From: an uncultured Sulfitobacter sp.
GTDB taxonomy: Bacteria > Pseudomonadota > Alphaproteobacteria > Rhodobacterales > Rhodobacteraceae
Assembly: GCF_947500075.1 (NCBI RefSeq)
Contig: NZ_CANMQS010000002.1
Location: forward strand, 310,001-374,000
Length of the DNA: 64,000 nucleotides
Reading direction: 5' to 3'
Shown: one piece after another, positions 52,567 to 62,079 of the stretch
Layout of the letters: each line of letters begins with the position of its first letter
Position numbering within the stretch: the first letter of the stretch is position 1
The notes under the pieces: generated by a model
What the model saw: the letters and a program-made list of their open reading frames with translations, nothing else
What the model was told of the DNA's origin: nothing
Databases searched by the model: none
Made by a program: the position numbers and the translations under genes

Positions 52567-53397
52567 ATGTCGGATAATCAAAACAGCCTTGAGTGCAACG
52601 CGATCTGTTGGGGTATTGCGGCCGTTGTTGGCCTTGTCGCCATGGTCATGTTGTACATGTTGGCAGACTTCGGTGCGCTACAGGCGATCTTTACTGGCGG
52701 CCTGCTGGGCACGCTGCTGGGCCTGGTGCTGAGCATTTTTGTCTGCCGTGGCCAGAAAGCCGCGCATGATCTGGCCGCCGAAGAGAAGCCCGCGCAGCGC
52801 TATGCGCGTGAGGCGGATGAGGACAGGGCGCGCCGCGAAGGCACACCCATGGCTGCCCCGGCAAGTGCAAGCGCCAGCGCTGCGACGGGGGCCAACCCGA
52901 ACCCGTCGTTTGCGATGAAGCCTTCTCAGGATCTGCCCGGACAGGCGGAATTGTCCGAACGCAAGGGCGAATGGTCTTACGGCGCGGACAACACCACACC
53001 GTCGTCCTTCGCCAGCGTGCCGGACGCCGATGCGCCAGCCGCGCCTGCACCAGAGCCGAAAAAACCCGCCGCCAAGAAGAAAGCCGCCCCTGCGAAGAAA
53101 GCCGAAGCGGCCCCTGCCGCCGCAGGCGATGCGCCAACGCTTTATACCAGCGCCAGCGAAGGCGCTGCGGATGACCTCAAGCTGATCAGCGGCGTGGGTC
53201 CCAAGCTGGAGCAGACCCTGAACGAGATGGGCATCTGGTACTTCAAACAGGTTGCCGCCTGGGGACCATCGGACATTGCCTGGGTGGACGACCGCCTGCG
53301 TTTCAAGGGCCGGATCGAGCGGGACGACTGGATGAGCCAGGCCAAGATCTTGGCCGAAGGCGGGGAGACCGAGTTCTCCAAGAAGAAAAAGAAGTAG
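52567..53397 (+). CDS. Membrane-anchored protein with H3TH-like domain
   Basis: 276 residues. Two hydrophobic helices (about 13-32 and 36-58) anchor it. A long linker with Ala/Ser, then Pro/Lys-rich repeats (K-K-P-A-A-K-K-K-A-A-P) follows, and residues 202-270 carry the domain D-D-L-K-L-I-S-G-V-G-P-K-L-E...W-G-P-S-D-I-A-W-V-D, closely matching the C-terminus of NuoE upstream. The end is K-K-K-K-K. Function unknown; the shared domain suggests both contact the same partner or each other. 37 bp after nuoE. Confidence 0.85.
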   Translation: MSDNQNSLECNAICWGIAAVVGLVAMVMLYMLADFGALQAIFTGGLLGTLLGLVLSIFVCRGQKAAHDLAAEEKPAQRYAREADEDRARREGTPMAAPASASASAATGANPNPSFAMKPSQDLPGQAELSERKGEWSYGADNTTPSSFASVPDADAPAAPAPEPKKPAAKKKAAPAKKAEAAPAAAGDAPTLYTSASEGAADDLKLISGVGPKLEQTLNEMGIWYFKQVAAWGPSDIAWVDDRLRFKGRIERDDWMSQAKILAEGGETEFSKKKKK

Positions 53398-53400
53398 CGC

Positions 53401-53622
53401 GTGAGCGAGGAGCGACAGCAAGCCATTGCGCGCAAGGGCCAGACCGTGGGTCTGGTCATTGCCGGTACGATGCTTCTGTGGATCCTTGCGAACTTTGCCG
53501 GGCCTGCCTTGGGTCTGCCCGGCCGCTATGCGCTGCTCTTTGATTTTGCGGCACTGGCTGCGATGATTTGGGCGATGGTGAATATCTATCAGATCTGGCA
53601 AGCGCGTCAGGCTGACAAGTAG
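53401..53622 (+). CDS. DUF5337-like small membrane protein
   Basis: 73 residues from GTG 53401. It has a charged start (S-E-E-R-Q-Q-A-I-A-R-K-G-Q) and two hydrophobic helices (about 15-33 and 43-62), ending I-W-Q-A-R-Q-A-D-K. This matches what I know as DUF5337, found in Rhodobacteraceae near nuo genes. Function unknown. It is 3 bp after the H3TH-domain gene and 99 bp before nuoF. Confidence 0.75.
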   Translation: MSEERQQAIARKGQTVGLVIAGTMLLWILANFAGPALGLPGRYALLFDFAALAAMIWAMVNIYQIWQARQADK

Positions 53623-53721
53623 AACACGACGGGGTCGCCACCCCGGATGACAGACAGGCGCTAAAGGGCGCAAGGGACAGGCGGGCCGATCAAGGCCTGC
53701 CAAAACGTAAGGAAAGCTGCG

Positions 53722-55017
53722 ATGTTGCAGGATCAGGACCGCATTTTCACCAACATCTACGGGATGCATGACCGCACCCTGAAGGGCGCGCAGTCCCGCG
53801 GCCATTGGGACGGTACGGCCGGTATCCTCAAGAAAGGCCGCGACTGGATCGTGGACCAGATGAAAGCCTCCGGCCTGCGCGGTCGCGGGGGCGCGGGCTT
53901 CCCCACGGGGTTGAAGTGGTCCTTCATGCCCAAGGAAAGCGATGGCCGTCCCGCCTATCTGGTGATCAACGCCGACGAATCCGAACCCGGCACCTGCAAA
54001 GACCGGGAGATCATGCGCCATGATCCCCATACGCTGATCGAAGGCTGCCTGATTGCGTCTTTCGCGATGAACGCGCATGCCTGCTATATCTACATCCGTG
54101 GCGAATACATCCGCGAGAAAGAAGCGCTACAGGCTGCCATTGATGAAGCCTATGACGCAGGCCTGATCGGCAAGAACGCCTGCAAATCCGGTTGGGATTT
54201 CGACCTCTATCTGCACCACGGGGCAGGGGCCTATATCTGTGGTGAGGAAACCGCGCTGCTCGAAAGCCTTGAAGGCAAGAAAGGCATGCCCCGCATGAAG
54301 CCGCCATTCCCGGCGGGCGCGGGGCTCTATGGCTGCCCGACCACGGTGAACAACGTGGAGAGCATCGCGGTGGTGCCCACGATCCTGCGGCGCGGTCCGG
54401 AATGGTTCGCGGGCTTTGGTCGGGCGAACAACGCGGGCACGAAGCTGTTCGCGATCTCGGGCCATGTGAACAACCCCTGTGTTGTGGAAGAGGCGATGTC
54501 GATCACCTTCGAGGAGCTGATCGAAACCCATTGCGGCGGCATCCGGGGCGGCTGGGACAACCTCAAGGCGGTCATCCCCGGTGGATCCTCCGTGCCGATG
54601 ATCCCCGGCGCCCAGATGAAAGACGCGATCATGGATTTCGATTACCTGCGCGAGCAGCGGTCGGGTCTGGGCACGGCGGCGGTCATTGTGATGGACAATT
54701 CAACAGATGTGATCAAGGCGATCTGGCGGCTGTCGAAGTTCTACAAACACGAAAGCTGTGGCCAGTGTACGCCCTGCCGTGAAGGCACTGGCTGGATGAT
54801 GCGGGTGATGGACCGTCTGGTGACAGGCGACGCGGAACCCGAAGAGATCGACATGCTGCTGGACGTGACCAAGCAGGTGGAGGGGCATACGATTTGTGCC
54901 TTGGGTGATGCGGCGGCCTGGCCCATTCAGGGCCTGATCCGCCATTTCCGGGACGAGATCGAGGACCGTATCAAACACAAGCGCACAGGCCGGGTGAGTG
55001 CTGTGGCGGCGGAATGA
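53722..55017 (+). CDS. nuoF: NADH-quinone oxidoreductase subunit F
   Basis: 431 residues. The NADH-binding loop is [16 protein letters not shown] (about 54-69), FMN contacts include [12 protein letters not shown] and [14 protein letters not shown], and the N3 [4Fe-4S] cluster is [10 protein letters not shown] with a later cysteine in T-I-C-A-L-G. It oxidises NADH and reduces FMN. GGAAAG lies upstream of the ATG. The stop overlaps the first DUF5333-like gene by 4 bp. Confidence 0.97.
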   Translation: MLQDQDRIFTNIYGMHDRTLKGAQSRGHWDGTAGILKKGRDWIVDQMKASGLRGRGGAGFPTGLKWSFMPKESDGRPAYLVINADESEPGTCKDREIMRHDPHTLIEGCLIASFAMNAHACYIYIRGEYIREKEALQAAIDEAYDAGLIGKNACKSGWDFDLYLHHGAGAYICGEETALLESLEGKKGMPRMKPPFPAGAGLYGCPTTVNNVESIAVVPTILRRGPEWFAGFGRANNAGTKLFAISGHVNNPCVVEEAMSITFEELIETHCGGIRGGWDNLKAVIPGGSSVPMIPGAQMKDAIMDFDYLREQRSGLGTAAVIVMDNSTDVIKAIWRLSKFYKHESCGQCTPCREGTGWMMRVMDRLVTGDAEPEEIDMLLDVTKQVEGHTICALGDAAAWPIQGLIRHFRDEIEDRIKHKRTGRVSAVAAE

Positions 55018-55445
55018 GGACTGCCCTTGCAGCGCTTGCTGTGGTGGTTGGTTTTGGCTGCACCCCTGCAGCCCCGCCCGAAACGCCCGCAAATTCTTCT
55101 GCCCTGTTTGAGCGTGCTCTGGTTGAGACCCCCGTGGCGGATTTGCTGGCGGCGCGGGTGATCGCGCGGATGCTTGCCCGGGGGTGTGACGGCGTTGTCT
55201 TGCACCCGTTTGTTGAACCGCGCATCTCGGGCCTGCGCCAGATCCGACCGGCGGAGTTTGCGGCAATCACATCGACGCCTGTTGCAGCGGCGGGGCGGCG
55301 CATCTCCAACCAGTTTGATGTCACCCATCAGCGTGCATTTCGCCTCGATACCCGGCGCGGCAAACCAAGTGACGCGCTTTGTGCGGCTGTCCTGTCCGAG
55401 GCGCGCTCCAACACCTTGCTTGGGATGATGCTGGTCGCCACCTGA
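55014..55445 (+). CDS. DUF5333-like secreted protein, copy A
   Basis: 143 residues. A hydrophobic N-terminus ending G-F-G-C (residue 16) suggests a lipoprotein or cleaved signal, though the lipobox is imperfect. Cys in A-R-G-C and Cys in A-L-C-A-A-V are 64 residues apart, the same spacing as in copies B and C, and the C-terminal C-x-x-x-x-x-E-x-x-x-x-T-x-x-G-x-x-L pattern is shared. The overall match is weak but patterned. It overlaps the nuoF stop by 4 bp. Confidence 0.6.
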   Translation: MRTALAALAVVVGFGCTPAAPPETPANSSALFERALVETPVADLLAARVIARMLARGCDGVVLHPFVEPRISGLRQIRPAEFAAITSTPVAAAGRRISNQFDVTHQRAFRLDTRRGKPSDALCAAVLSEARSNTLLGMMLVAT

Positions 55446-55481
55446 GCCGAAATTGCGATTTGCCAGGAAAGGAAGTCGCCG

Positions 55482-55892
55482 ATGGAACAGTTCGCCCCCT
55501 ACAGCCACGCCATCGCCTCCCTTGCGCTTTGGGGGCTTTTGATGATCGCACTGTCGATGATCTCTACCCGGGGCATGAAACCGGAGGACCGCACGGACAG
55601 CGGGGTGCCCAAGCGGGACTATGTCGTGCCGTCTTACCGGCGCTACCGCGCATTTCAAAACGCCATCGAAACCTCGCCTGCATTCATCACGACCACGCTG
55701 GCCGCGATCCTTGCAGGCACATCGCCGCTCTTGGTCAACATCTTTGCCAGCGCCTTCCTGCTGGCGCGGCTTGCAATGGCCTTTGTCCACATCCGCACGG
55801 AAAACCAGCCGCTGCGCTCTGCCTGTTTCGGCTTTGGCTGGCTGATGATCATCTTTATGGCGCTCTGCGCGCTCTATGCCGTGTTTGTCTGA
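55482..55892 (+). CDS. MAPEG family membrane protein
   Basis: 136 residues with four hydrophobic helices. The loop after helix 1 (K-P-E-D-R-T-D-S-G) and the R-Y-R-A-F-Q-N-A-I-E-T segment, with conserved Arg, Asn and Glu, are the MAPEG signature. Eukaryotic relatives use glutathione in the membrane; bacterial roles are mostly unknown. It lies in the nuoF-nuoG block and overlaps the following DUF3291 gene if the ATG at 55876 is used. Confidence 0.88.
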   Translation: MEQFAPYSHAIASLALWGLLMIALSMISTRGMKPEDRTDSGVPKRDYVVPSYRRYRAFQNAIETSPAFITTTLAAILAGTSPLLVNIFASAFLLARLAMAFVHIRTENQPLRSACFGFGWLMIIFMALCALYAVFV

Positions 55893-56379
55893 CGTGGCTG
55901 GGGCGGTCCACCTCGCCGAACTCAACCTTGGCATCCTCAAATACGACTGGGACGACCCGCGGGTGCAGGACTTCGTCAATGGCCTCGACCTGGTCAATGG
56001 TGTCGCAATGCGCAGCCCCGGTTTCGTCTGGATGATGTCCGAGGCGGAGATGGAAGCCGCACAAAACGACCCCGACGGGCCGATGGGGGGCGATCCCCGC
56101 ACGGCTTCTACTCTCAGTGTCTGGGAAGACGTGGAAAGCCTTGAGCATTTCGTCTGGAACACCGTTCACAAGCAGTTCTATGACCGCAAAGGCGAATGGT
56201 ATGACATGGACGCTGTCCTGCGCCTTGCGATGTGGTGGGTGCCTGCGGGGCACCGCCCTGATATGGCCGAAGCCATGGCGCGGTTTCAGCATCTGGAAGC
56301 GCATGGTGATAGCGATCATGCGTTTGGCTGGAAACATCTGGCGCAGGCCAAGCTGTGGCAGCAAAAACAGTGTGGGTAA
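55876..56379 (+). CDS. DUF3291 family protein, copy 1
   Basis: 167 residues (161 if GTG 55894 is the start). The family core is H-L-A-E-L-N-L-G-I-L, D-P-R-V-Q-D-F-V-N-G-L-D-L-V-N, F-V-W-N-T-V-H-K-Q-F-Y-D-R-K-G-E-W and the W-W-V-P-A-G-H-R-P motif, ending D-S-D-H-A-F-G-W. DUF3291 has a ferredoxin-like fold and no proved role. A paralogue follows at 57260. The ATG start would overlap the MAPEG gene by 17 bp. Confidence 0.88.
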   Translation: MPCLSDVAGAVHLAELNLGILKYDWDDPRVQDFVNGLDLVNGVAMRSPGFVWMMSEAEMEAAQNDPDGPMGGDPRTASTLSVWEDVESLEHFVWNTVHKQFYDRKGEWYDMDAVLRLAMWWVPAGHRPDMAEAMARFQHLEAHGDSDHAFGWKHLAQAKLWQQKQCG

Positions 56380-56582
56380 GGCCAATGGGCGCAAAGACGG
56401 TCGCGCCCAAACCAGCCTTCGGGGCGCAGCACAAGATGAGCTAAGGCCGGGGGCAATGGCCCGGTTTTGCCGAAGCAACGTCACGCTATCGCCACCTTGG
56501 ACGGCCACGTCCTTCTTCGTTCACCTGCGGTCGGTTGGAGACGAAACACCTGTCCAGCCGCACATAAGATTGAGGAAGTACC
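56380..56582. other. Short intergenic stretch with weak terminator-like hairpin
   Basis: 203 bp after DUF3291 copy 1. A stem AAGGCCGGG/CCCGGTTTT (56443-56468, two G-T wobbles) is followed by only a short T run. It may weaken transcription within the operon. No gene is seen. Confidence 0.4.
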
Positions 56583-57014
56583 ATGTTCAAGAAAATCACC
56601 CTGCCGATGCTCGCCATGCTGGCGCTTGCAGCCTGTGACGCGCCAAGCCAGACCAGCTTGCGTGCCGCACCCGGCTCGACCGCGCAAGGGGCCGTGAACG
56701 CTGTCCTCATAACCCGTGCAGAGGCGCTCTTTATTGCAGCCGTCTGTAACAAGCGGGGGATCACCCTGCGCGATACGAACTATCGTGCGGCGCTGACACG
56801 GGATGTTCGCAATCTCAACCAGCAGGGTTTTACGCTGCCTGAGTTGGACAAGGCAGCAAAGCGGGCCACAGGAAACTAGCAGCTTGCCAAAGCGGCTGTG
56901 GCGCGTCTGAAGGCCAAAGGCGCGCGCCAGAATGACCCTGCATCAATCTGTGCGGTTGGCCGCCGCGAAATGGCGGCCGGAACAGCGGTTGGACGTCTGC
57001 TCAAAAAGAACTAG
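56583..57014 (+). pseudogene. DUF5333-like secreted protein, copy B, interrupted by in-frame TAG
   Basis: The frame opens at ATG 56583 with a lipobox L-A-A-C (Cys18), meets TAG at 56877-56879 after 98 residues, then continues open for 44 codons to TAG at 57012-57014. The part after the stop (A-S-I-C-A-V-G-R-R-E-M...V-G-R-L-L-K) matches the C-terminus of copy C ([11 protein letters not shown]...I-G-S-L-L-R). Cys-Cys spacing across the stop is 67, against 65 in C. It is either a recent nonsense pseudogene, a sequencing error or, less likely, readthrough. Confidence 0.75.
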
Positions 57015-57023
57015 AAGGAGCCT

Positions 57024-57263
57024 ATGGGCTTCTTCAAGAATATCTGGGACGGCATCCTGAGCCTGCTGGCCGCACTGGCGACACTGGCCGTTTTCGGCTT
57101 GCCGATCTGGGCCTCCCATCAGGCGATCACCTATGGCTTGGCCCCTGCGTGGGTCTATATTGCTGTCGTCGGCCTCGTCTTTGTCGGCGGCAATCTGGCG
57201 ATTGCCTTTCTGCGCAAGGCGTTCGACGGTGTGGCACCTTTGCGCGAAAGGAAGCGGCGATGA
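57024..57263 (+). CDS. Small membrane protein
   Basis: 79 residues with two hydrophobic helices (about 10-30 and 38-62) and a basic C-terminus (R-E-R-K-R-R). No family recognised. AGAAGGAG precedes the ATG. The stop overlaps the DUF3291 copy 2 ATG by 4 bp, indicating coupled translation. Confidence 0.7.
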   Translation: MGFFKNIWDGILSLLAALATLAVFGLPIWASHQAITYGLAPAWVYIAVVGLVFVGGNLAIAFLRKAFDGVAPLRERKRR

Positions 57264-57751
57264 ACGGCATGCACCTGGCTGAACTCAACGTTGGTCGCTT
57301 GATCGCACCCACCGATGATCCGCGTGTGGCGGAGTTCATGGACAACCTTGACCGCATCAACGGGCTGGCCAAGCGCATGCCGGGGTTTCAGTGGATGATG
57401 GAAGGCGGTGCCGAAGGGGCGGGCAATACGGAAGCGAAGATCGAGGGCGATGACCTTTATATCCCCAATCTCAGCGTCTGGTCGGATGCCGCCACCCTGG
57501 AAAAGTTCGTCTGGGGCACCATCCACAAACAGTTCTATGCCCGCCGTGCCGAATGGTTCGAAGTGCTGGGGACGATGCACTTTGTGATGTGGTGGGTGCC
57601 ACAGGGGCACCGCCCATCGCTGGAGGAAGCACTGGCACGTCTTGACCATTTGCGCGACAATGGCGATAGCGATCATGCCTTTGGCTGGTCCTGGTTGAAA
57701 GACGCACAGATGTGGCGCAGCCACGGGTGCAGCCCACAAGCGGCGGAGTGA
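57260..57751 (+). CDS. DUF3291 family protein, copy 2
   Basis: 163 residues. It shares with copy 1 H-L-A-E-L-N-V-G, D-P-R-V-A-E-F-M-D-N-L-D-R-I-N, F-V-W-G-T-I-H-K-Q-F-Y-A-R-R-A-E-W, W-W-V-P-Q-G-H-R-P and D-S-D-H-A-F-G-W. It carries a short insert near residues 45-60. The two copies about 1.4 kb apart point to segmental duplication in the nuo operon. AAAGGAAG lies upstream. Confidence 0.9.
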   Translation: MNGMHLAELNVGRLIAPTDDPRVAEFMDNLDRINGLAKRMPGFQWMMEGGAEGAGNTEAKIEGDDLYIPNLSVWSDAATLEKFVWGTIHKQFYARRAEWFEVLGTMHFVMWWVPQGHRPSLEEALARLDHLRDNGDSDHAFGWSWLKDAQMWRSHGCSPQAAE

Positions 57752-57755
57752 GAGA

Positions 57756-58085
57756 ATGAAATTCGGTGCAGCAGCTCTTTTGGGTGCAGTGATGGTGATG
57801 GCGGGGTGTTCGGACGACAACGACCGCATCCTGTTTGACGGGAAGTATTTCCCCACCAAGGTCAGCAAAGTTGATGGCCAACGCGATCAGATCGTGGTAA
57901 CGGTGCGCGAAGTCGCGCAATCCCCCGAAGGGGCCTTGGCCGCAGGCCGCTATGCGGCTGTGTCCTATTGCGTGGGGCTCTATGGCAGTTCCGATATTGA
58001 GTGGCTTGTTGGCCCTGACACCGATCCCGGCCAGATCCGCATCACCGACAACACCATGACCTTCCGCGGGACCTGTCCTCAGTGA
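57756..58085 (+). CDS. Small lipoprotein, unknown
   Basis: 109 residues. Signal peptide with lipobox M-A-G-C (Cys18). The mature part has L-F-D-G-K-Y-F-P-T-K-V and G-R-Y-A-A-V-S-Y-C-V-G-L-Y-G, with a last cysteine in R-G-T-C-P near the end that could pair with the one in S-Y-C. No family recognised. It is 4 bp after DUF3291 copy 2. Confidence 0.75.
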   Translation: MKFGAAALLGAVMVMAGCSDDNDRILFDGKYFPTKVSKVDGQRDQIVVTVREVAQSPEGALAAGRYAAVSYCVGLYGSSDIEWLVGPDTDPGQIRITDNTMTFRGTCPQ

Positions 58086-58209
58086 GCGCCCCCTGCGCGA
58101 CATATCGCGTAGGCGCAGCGTCTGATGGGCCGTGTTATTGCATATCAGCCTACACCATCTTTCCTTTTAGGGATGCGGCCCAGACCGCGTCTTATTGAGG
58201 AACACGAAC

Positions 58210-58626
58210 ATGCGATCACTGATGAAAGTTCTTGCCGTCGCCACACTGACACTCACCCCGATGTGGGCCGCGCAGGCACAGGCCAAGCCGCCGCTGCGCG
58301 AGGTTGCCGCGATTGATGACGCGCTCTTTGATCTGGGGCTGGCGGACCGCATCCGCAAGAATTGCCCGACGATCAATGCGCGGATGTTCAAAGCCATCGG
58401 ATATGTGCGCGGATTAGAGAAAAAAGCACGCGCCATGGGCTATACCCAGGCGGAGATTGATGCCTATACCGACAGCGAAGCTGACAAGAACCGTTTGCGC
58501 GCCAAAGCTGCCAAATATTTCGCGGCACGGGGGGTCGATCCTTCCAAGCCGGAAAGCTATTGTGCGGTAGGGCTGGAAGAGATTCAAAAATCGAGCCGTA
58601 TCGGTTCGTTACTGAGAGCGAAGTGA
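58210..58626 (+). CDS. DUF5333 family secreted protein, copy C
   Basis: 138 residues. A Sec signal peptide ends near A-Q-A-K (residue 25). The mature part reads [36 protein letters not shown], and [11 protein letters not shown], which I recognise as DUF5333. The two cysteines (65 residues between) probably form a disulfide in the periplasm. ATG 58210 follows GAGG at 58197; a TTG at 58195 is also open. It is 4 bp before nuoG. Confidence 0.85.
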   Translation: MRSLMKVLAVATLTLTPMWAAQAQAKPPLREVAAIDDALFDLGLADRIRKNCPTINARMFKAIGYVRGLEKKARAMGYTQAEIDAYTDSEADKNRLRAKAAKYFAARGVDPSKPESYCAVGLEEIQKSSRIGSLLRAK

Positions 58627-58630
58627 ACCT

Positions 58631-60646
58631 ATGAGCGACAACCGCAAGATCGTCATTGATGGCAACGAGATCGAGGTCGATGGGGCGATGACCCTCATTC
58701 AGGCCTGTGAAGAAGCGGGCGTGGAAATTCCGCGCTTCTGCTATCACGAGCGGCTGTCGATTGCCGGCAACTGCCGGATGTGTCTGGTCGAAGTTGTGGG
58801 CGGCCCGCCCAAGCCTGCCGCCTCCTGCGCGATGCAGGTGCGCGATCTGCGCCCCGGTCCCGAAGGGCAGCCCCCGGTGGTCAAGACGAACTCGCCCATG
58901 GTCAAGAAGGCCCGCGAGGGCGTGATGGAATTCTTGCTGATCAACCACCCGCTGGATTGCCCGATCTGCGATCAGGGTGGCGAGTGTGATTTGCAGGATC
59001 AGGCGATGGCCTATGGCGTGGATTTCTCCCGCTACCGCGAACCCAAACGCGCGACCGAGGATCTGGATCTGGGGCCGCTGGTCGAAACCCACATGACCCG
59101 CTGCATTTCCTGCACCCGCTGCGTGCGTTTCACCACCGAAGTGGCTGGCATCCACAAGATGGGGCAGACAGGCCGAGGTGAGGATGCGGAGATCACCTCC
59201 TATCTGGGGGAAACGCTGGATTCGAACATGCAGGGTAACATCATTGACCTGTGCCCCGTGGGGGCACTGGTGTCGAAACCCTACGCCTTTACGGCGCGTC
59301 CTTGGGAACTGACCAAGACCGAATCCATCGACGTGATGGATGCGCTTGGGTCCAACATCCGCGTGGACACCAAGGGCCGCGAAGTCATGCGGTTCCTGCC
59401 GCGCAACCATGATGGCGTGAACGAGGAATGGATTTCCGACAAGACGCGCTTTGTCTGGGACGGGCTGCGCCGTCAACGGTTGGACACGCCCTACATTCGC
59501 GAGAACGGCAAGCTGCGCAAAGCGGAGTGGCCCGAAGCACTGGCCGCTGCGGCGGCGGCGATGAAGGGCAAGAAGGTCGGCGGCTTGATCGGTGATCTGG
59601 TGCCGGTTGAAGCGGCCTATGCGCTCAAGCAGATGATCGAAGGGCAGGGCGGTTCTGTCGAATGCCGCACCGATGGGGCGAAGCTGCCTGCGGGCAACCG
59701 ATCCGGCTATGTCGGGACGGCGACAGTTGAGGAGTTGGACACAGCGGAAGCCATCATGCTGATCGGCGCGAACCCTGCTGTGGAAGCGCCGGTGCTGAAC
59801 GCACGCATCCGCAAAGCCTGGACGCGCGGCGCGAATGTGGGCGTGATCGGACCAAAAGTCGATCTGACTTATGAATACAACCACATCGGCGAAAGCCCGG
59901 CGATCATGTCCGCTCTGATGGAGCGGGACCATACAGATGTGGGCGAAAAGCCATCGGTGATTATCATCGGTCAGGCTGCCTTGTGCCGCGAAGACGGTGC
60001 GGCGGTGTTGGCCGAAGCCATGGCGCTGGCCGAAAGTACCAAATCCACCTTCATGGTTCTGCACACTGCCGCTGCGCGCGTCGGCGCGATGGACATTGGC
60101 GCTGTGTCTGAAAACGGCATCAGCGATGTGACTTCTGCTGAGGTGATCTATAACCTCGGCGCGGATGAGGGCGACATTCCCGCAGGGCCATTCGTGATCT
60201 ACCAAGGCTCCCACGGCGACCGGGGCGCACACCGCGCCGACATCATCCTGCCGGGCGCGGCCTATACCGAAGAGCCAGGCCTGTTTGTCAACACCGAAGG
60301 CCGTCCGCAGGTTGCCGCCCGCGCCAGTTTCGCGCCCGGTCAGGCCAAGGAAAACTGGGCCATCCTGCGCGCCTTGAGCGCGGAGTTGGGCGAAACACTG
60401 CCTTACGATTCAATTGCAGCCCTGCGGCGCGCATTGATTTCGGATGTGCCGCATCTGGGCAGCGTCGATCAGGTGGCCGCGAATGACTGGCAACCCCTGC
60501 CGCGCGGCAAGATAGCGGACGCACCTTTTGGCACGGCAGTGGCGGATTTCTATCTGTCCAACCCGATTGCCCGCGCCAGCCAGTTGATGGCGGAACTTTC
60601 TGCCAATGCCGCCGCCCGGCGCGCTGAGCCCATGGCGGCTGAGTGA
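58631..60646 (+). CDS. nuoG: NADH-quinone oxidoreductase subunit G
   Basis: 671 residues. The N-terminal ferredoxin part has [15 protein letters not shown] (Cys37, 48, 51) for [2Fe-2S], then [10 protein letters not shown] and [10 protein letters not shown] for [4Fe-4S] clusters. The rest is the molybdopterin-oxidoreductase-like domain without cofactor. Electron relay in the peripheral arm. Its stop overlaps the start of the following lipoprotein by 4 bp. Confidence 0.96.
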   Translation: MSDNRKIVIDGNEIEVDGAMTLIQACEEAGVEIPRFCYHERLSIAGNCRMCLVEVVGGPPKPAASCAMQVRDLRPGPEGQPPVVKTNSPMVKKAREGVMEFLLINHPLDCPICDQGGECDLQDQAMAYGVDFSRYREPKRATEDLDLGPLVETHMTRCISCTRCVRFTTEVAGIHKMGQTGRGEDAEITSYLGETLDSNMQGNIIDLCPVGALVSKPYAFTARPWELTKTESIDVMDALGSNIRVDTKGREVMRFLPRNHDGVNEEWISDKTRFVWDGLRRQRLDTPYIRENGKLRKAEWPEALAAAAAAMKGKKVGGLIGDLVPVEAAYALKQMIEGQGGSVECRTDGAKLPAGNRSGYVGTATVEELDTAEAIMLIGANPAVEAPVLNARIRKAWTRGANVGVIGPKVDLTYEYNHIGESPAIMSALMERDHTDVGEKPSVIIIGQAALCREDGAAVLAEAMALAESTKSTFMVLHTAAARVGAMDIGAVSENGISDVTSAEVIYNLGADEGDIPAGPFVIYQGSHGDRGAHRADIILPGAAYTEEPGLFVNTEGRPQVAARASFAPGQAKENWAILRALSAELGETLPYDSIAALRRALISDVPHLGSVDQVAANDWQPLPRGKIADAPFGTAVADFYLSNPIARASQLMAELSANAAARRAEPMAAE

Positions 60647-61026
60647 GGTTGATCATGTGCCTCGCCCTGTCGGCACTGGCTGCCTGCGGACCACAGGTGC
60701 CGGTGGCTGAGGATTTTATCCCGGAATACAAAGGGGTAGAGACCAAGTTGCTGGATGGGGATCTGGTGCAATTCAATGTGGCCATGACCAAGGCGCAATC
60801 CACGCAGGACGTGGAGGATTACGCTGAATGTGCGGCTGCGCAATACGCGTTAATACGGGGTTACGGTTTTGCAAGACATCTGCGCACAAATGTGGCCCAA
60901 GAGGGTAGCATCTGGCGGGCAGATGCTGTTTACACAATCTCGCCAAGCTTGCCACGTGGCATAAAGACGATTGATGCTGAGGTGACCGCGTCTGAGTGCG
61001 TGGAACGCGGCATTCCGACAGTGTGA
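60643..61026 (+). CDS. Small lipoprotein between nuoG and nuoH
   Basis: 127 residues from GTG 60643. Lipobox L-A-A-C (Cys15). Mature part: [23 protein letters not shown], and [11 protein letters not shown] near the end; the two cysteines may pair. No family recognised, and it is not clearly related to the DUF5333 group. Overlaps nuoG by 4 bp and ends 6 bp before nuoH. Confidence 0.75.
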   Translation: MRLIMCLALSALAACGPQVPVAEDFIPEYKGVETKLLDGDLVQFNVAMTKAQSTQDVEDYAECAAAQYALIRGYGFARHLRTNVAQEGSIWRADAVYTISPSLPRGIKTIDAEVTASECVERGIPTV

Positions 61027-61032
61027 GGGACA

Positions 61033-62067
61033 ATGTCTGACTTCTTTACAAATACCGGATTGGGTATTGGCCTGCTGACACTGGGGCAGGTGTTGCTGAT
61101 CATGCTGCCCTTGCTGCTGTGCCTTGCCTTCCTGATGTACGCCGACCGCAAGATCTGGGCCGCGGTGCAGATGCGCCGGGGGCCGAACGTGGTGGGTGTC
61201 TTTGGCCTGATGCAATCCTTCGCGGACCTGCTGAAATACGTCGTCAAAGAGGTCGTGATCCCCGCAGGTGCTGACCGCACGGTGTTCCTGCTGGCCCCCA
61301 TGGTGTCGCTGGTCATGGCGCTGATCGCCTGGGCGGTGATCCCCTTCAACGAAGGCTGGGTCTTGGCCGACATCAATGTGGCGATCCTCTATGTCTTCGC
61401 GATTTCCTCGCTTGAGGTTTACGGCGTGATCATGGGCGGCTGGGCGTCGAACTCCAAATATCCATTCCTCGGCTCGCTGCGCTCTGCCGCGCAGATGATT
61501 TCTTATGAAGTGTCGATTGGCCTGATCATCATCGGGGTGATCATCTCCACCGGATCGATGAACTTTACCTCCATCGTACATGCCCAAGACGGGGCGGGGG
61601 GCATCTTCAACTGGAACTGGCTCATCCACTTCCCGATGCTGATCCTGTTCTTTATCAGTGCCTTGGCCGAAACCAACCGCCCACCCTTTGACCTTCCCGA
61701 AGCGGAATCAGAGCTGGTGGCGGGTTATCAGGTTGAATATTCCTCCACCCCGTTCCTGCTGTTCATGATCGGTGAACTGGTCGCCGTGGTGCTGATGTGC
61801 GCGCTGGTGTCGCTGCTGTTCTTGGGTGGCTGGCTGTCGCCCATTCCGTTCCTGCCCGATGGCTTCCTGTGGATGTTCATCAAGATGCTGTTCGTCTTCT
61901 TCATGTTCTCCATGGTGAAGGCGATCACCCCGCGCTACCGCTATGACCAACTGATGCGTCTGGGCTGGAAAGTCTTCCTGCCGCTGTCCTTGGCGTGGGT
62001 GGTGTTCGTAGCCTTTGCCGCGAAGTTCGAGTGGTTCTGGGGCGTTTATGCCCGCTGGCCGATTTAA
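61033..62067 (+). CDS. nuoH: NADH-quinone oxidoreductase subunit H
   Basis: 344 residues with eight or so helices. Conserved loops are [19 protein letters not shown], the quinone-site [16 protein letters not shown] and [13 protein letters not shown]. It links the peripheral arm to the proton pumps. A GAGG site precedes the ATG. Confidence 0.97.
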   Translation: MSDFFTNTGLGIGLLTLGQVLLIMLPLLLCLAFLMYADRKIWAAVQMRRGPNVVGVFGLMQSFADLLKYVVKEVVIPAGADRTVFLLAPMVSLVMALIAWAVIPFNEGWVLADINVAILYVFAISSLEVYGVIMGGWASNSKYPFLGSLRSAAQMISYEVSIGLIIIGVIISTGSMNFTSIVHAQDGAGGIFNWNWLIHFPMLILFFISALAETNRPPFDLPEAESELVAGYQVEYSSTPFLLFMIGELVAVVLMCALVSLLFLGGWLSPIPFLPDGFLWMFIKMLFVFFMFSMVKAITPRYRYDQLMRLGWKVFLPLSLAWVVFVAFAAKFEWFWGVYARWPI

Positions 62068-62079
62068 GGGGCGGTTTTG

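Noticed and set aside
58388..60232. 614-codon open frame antisense to nuoG
   Set aside because: Shadow of nuoG, whose iron-sulfur motifs are unmistakable on the plus strand.
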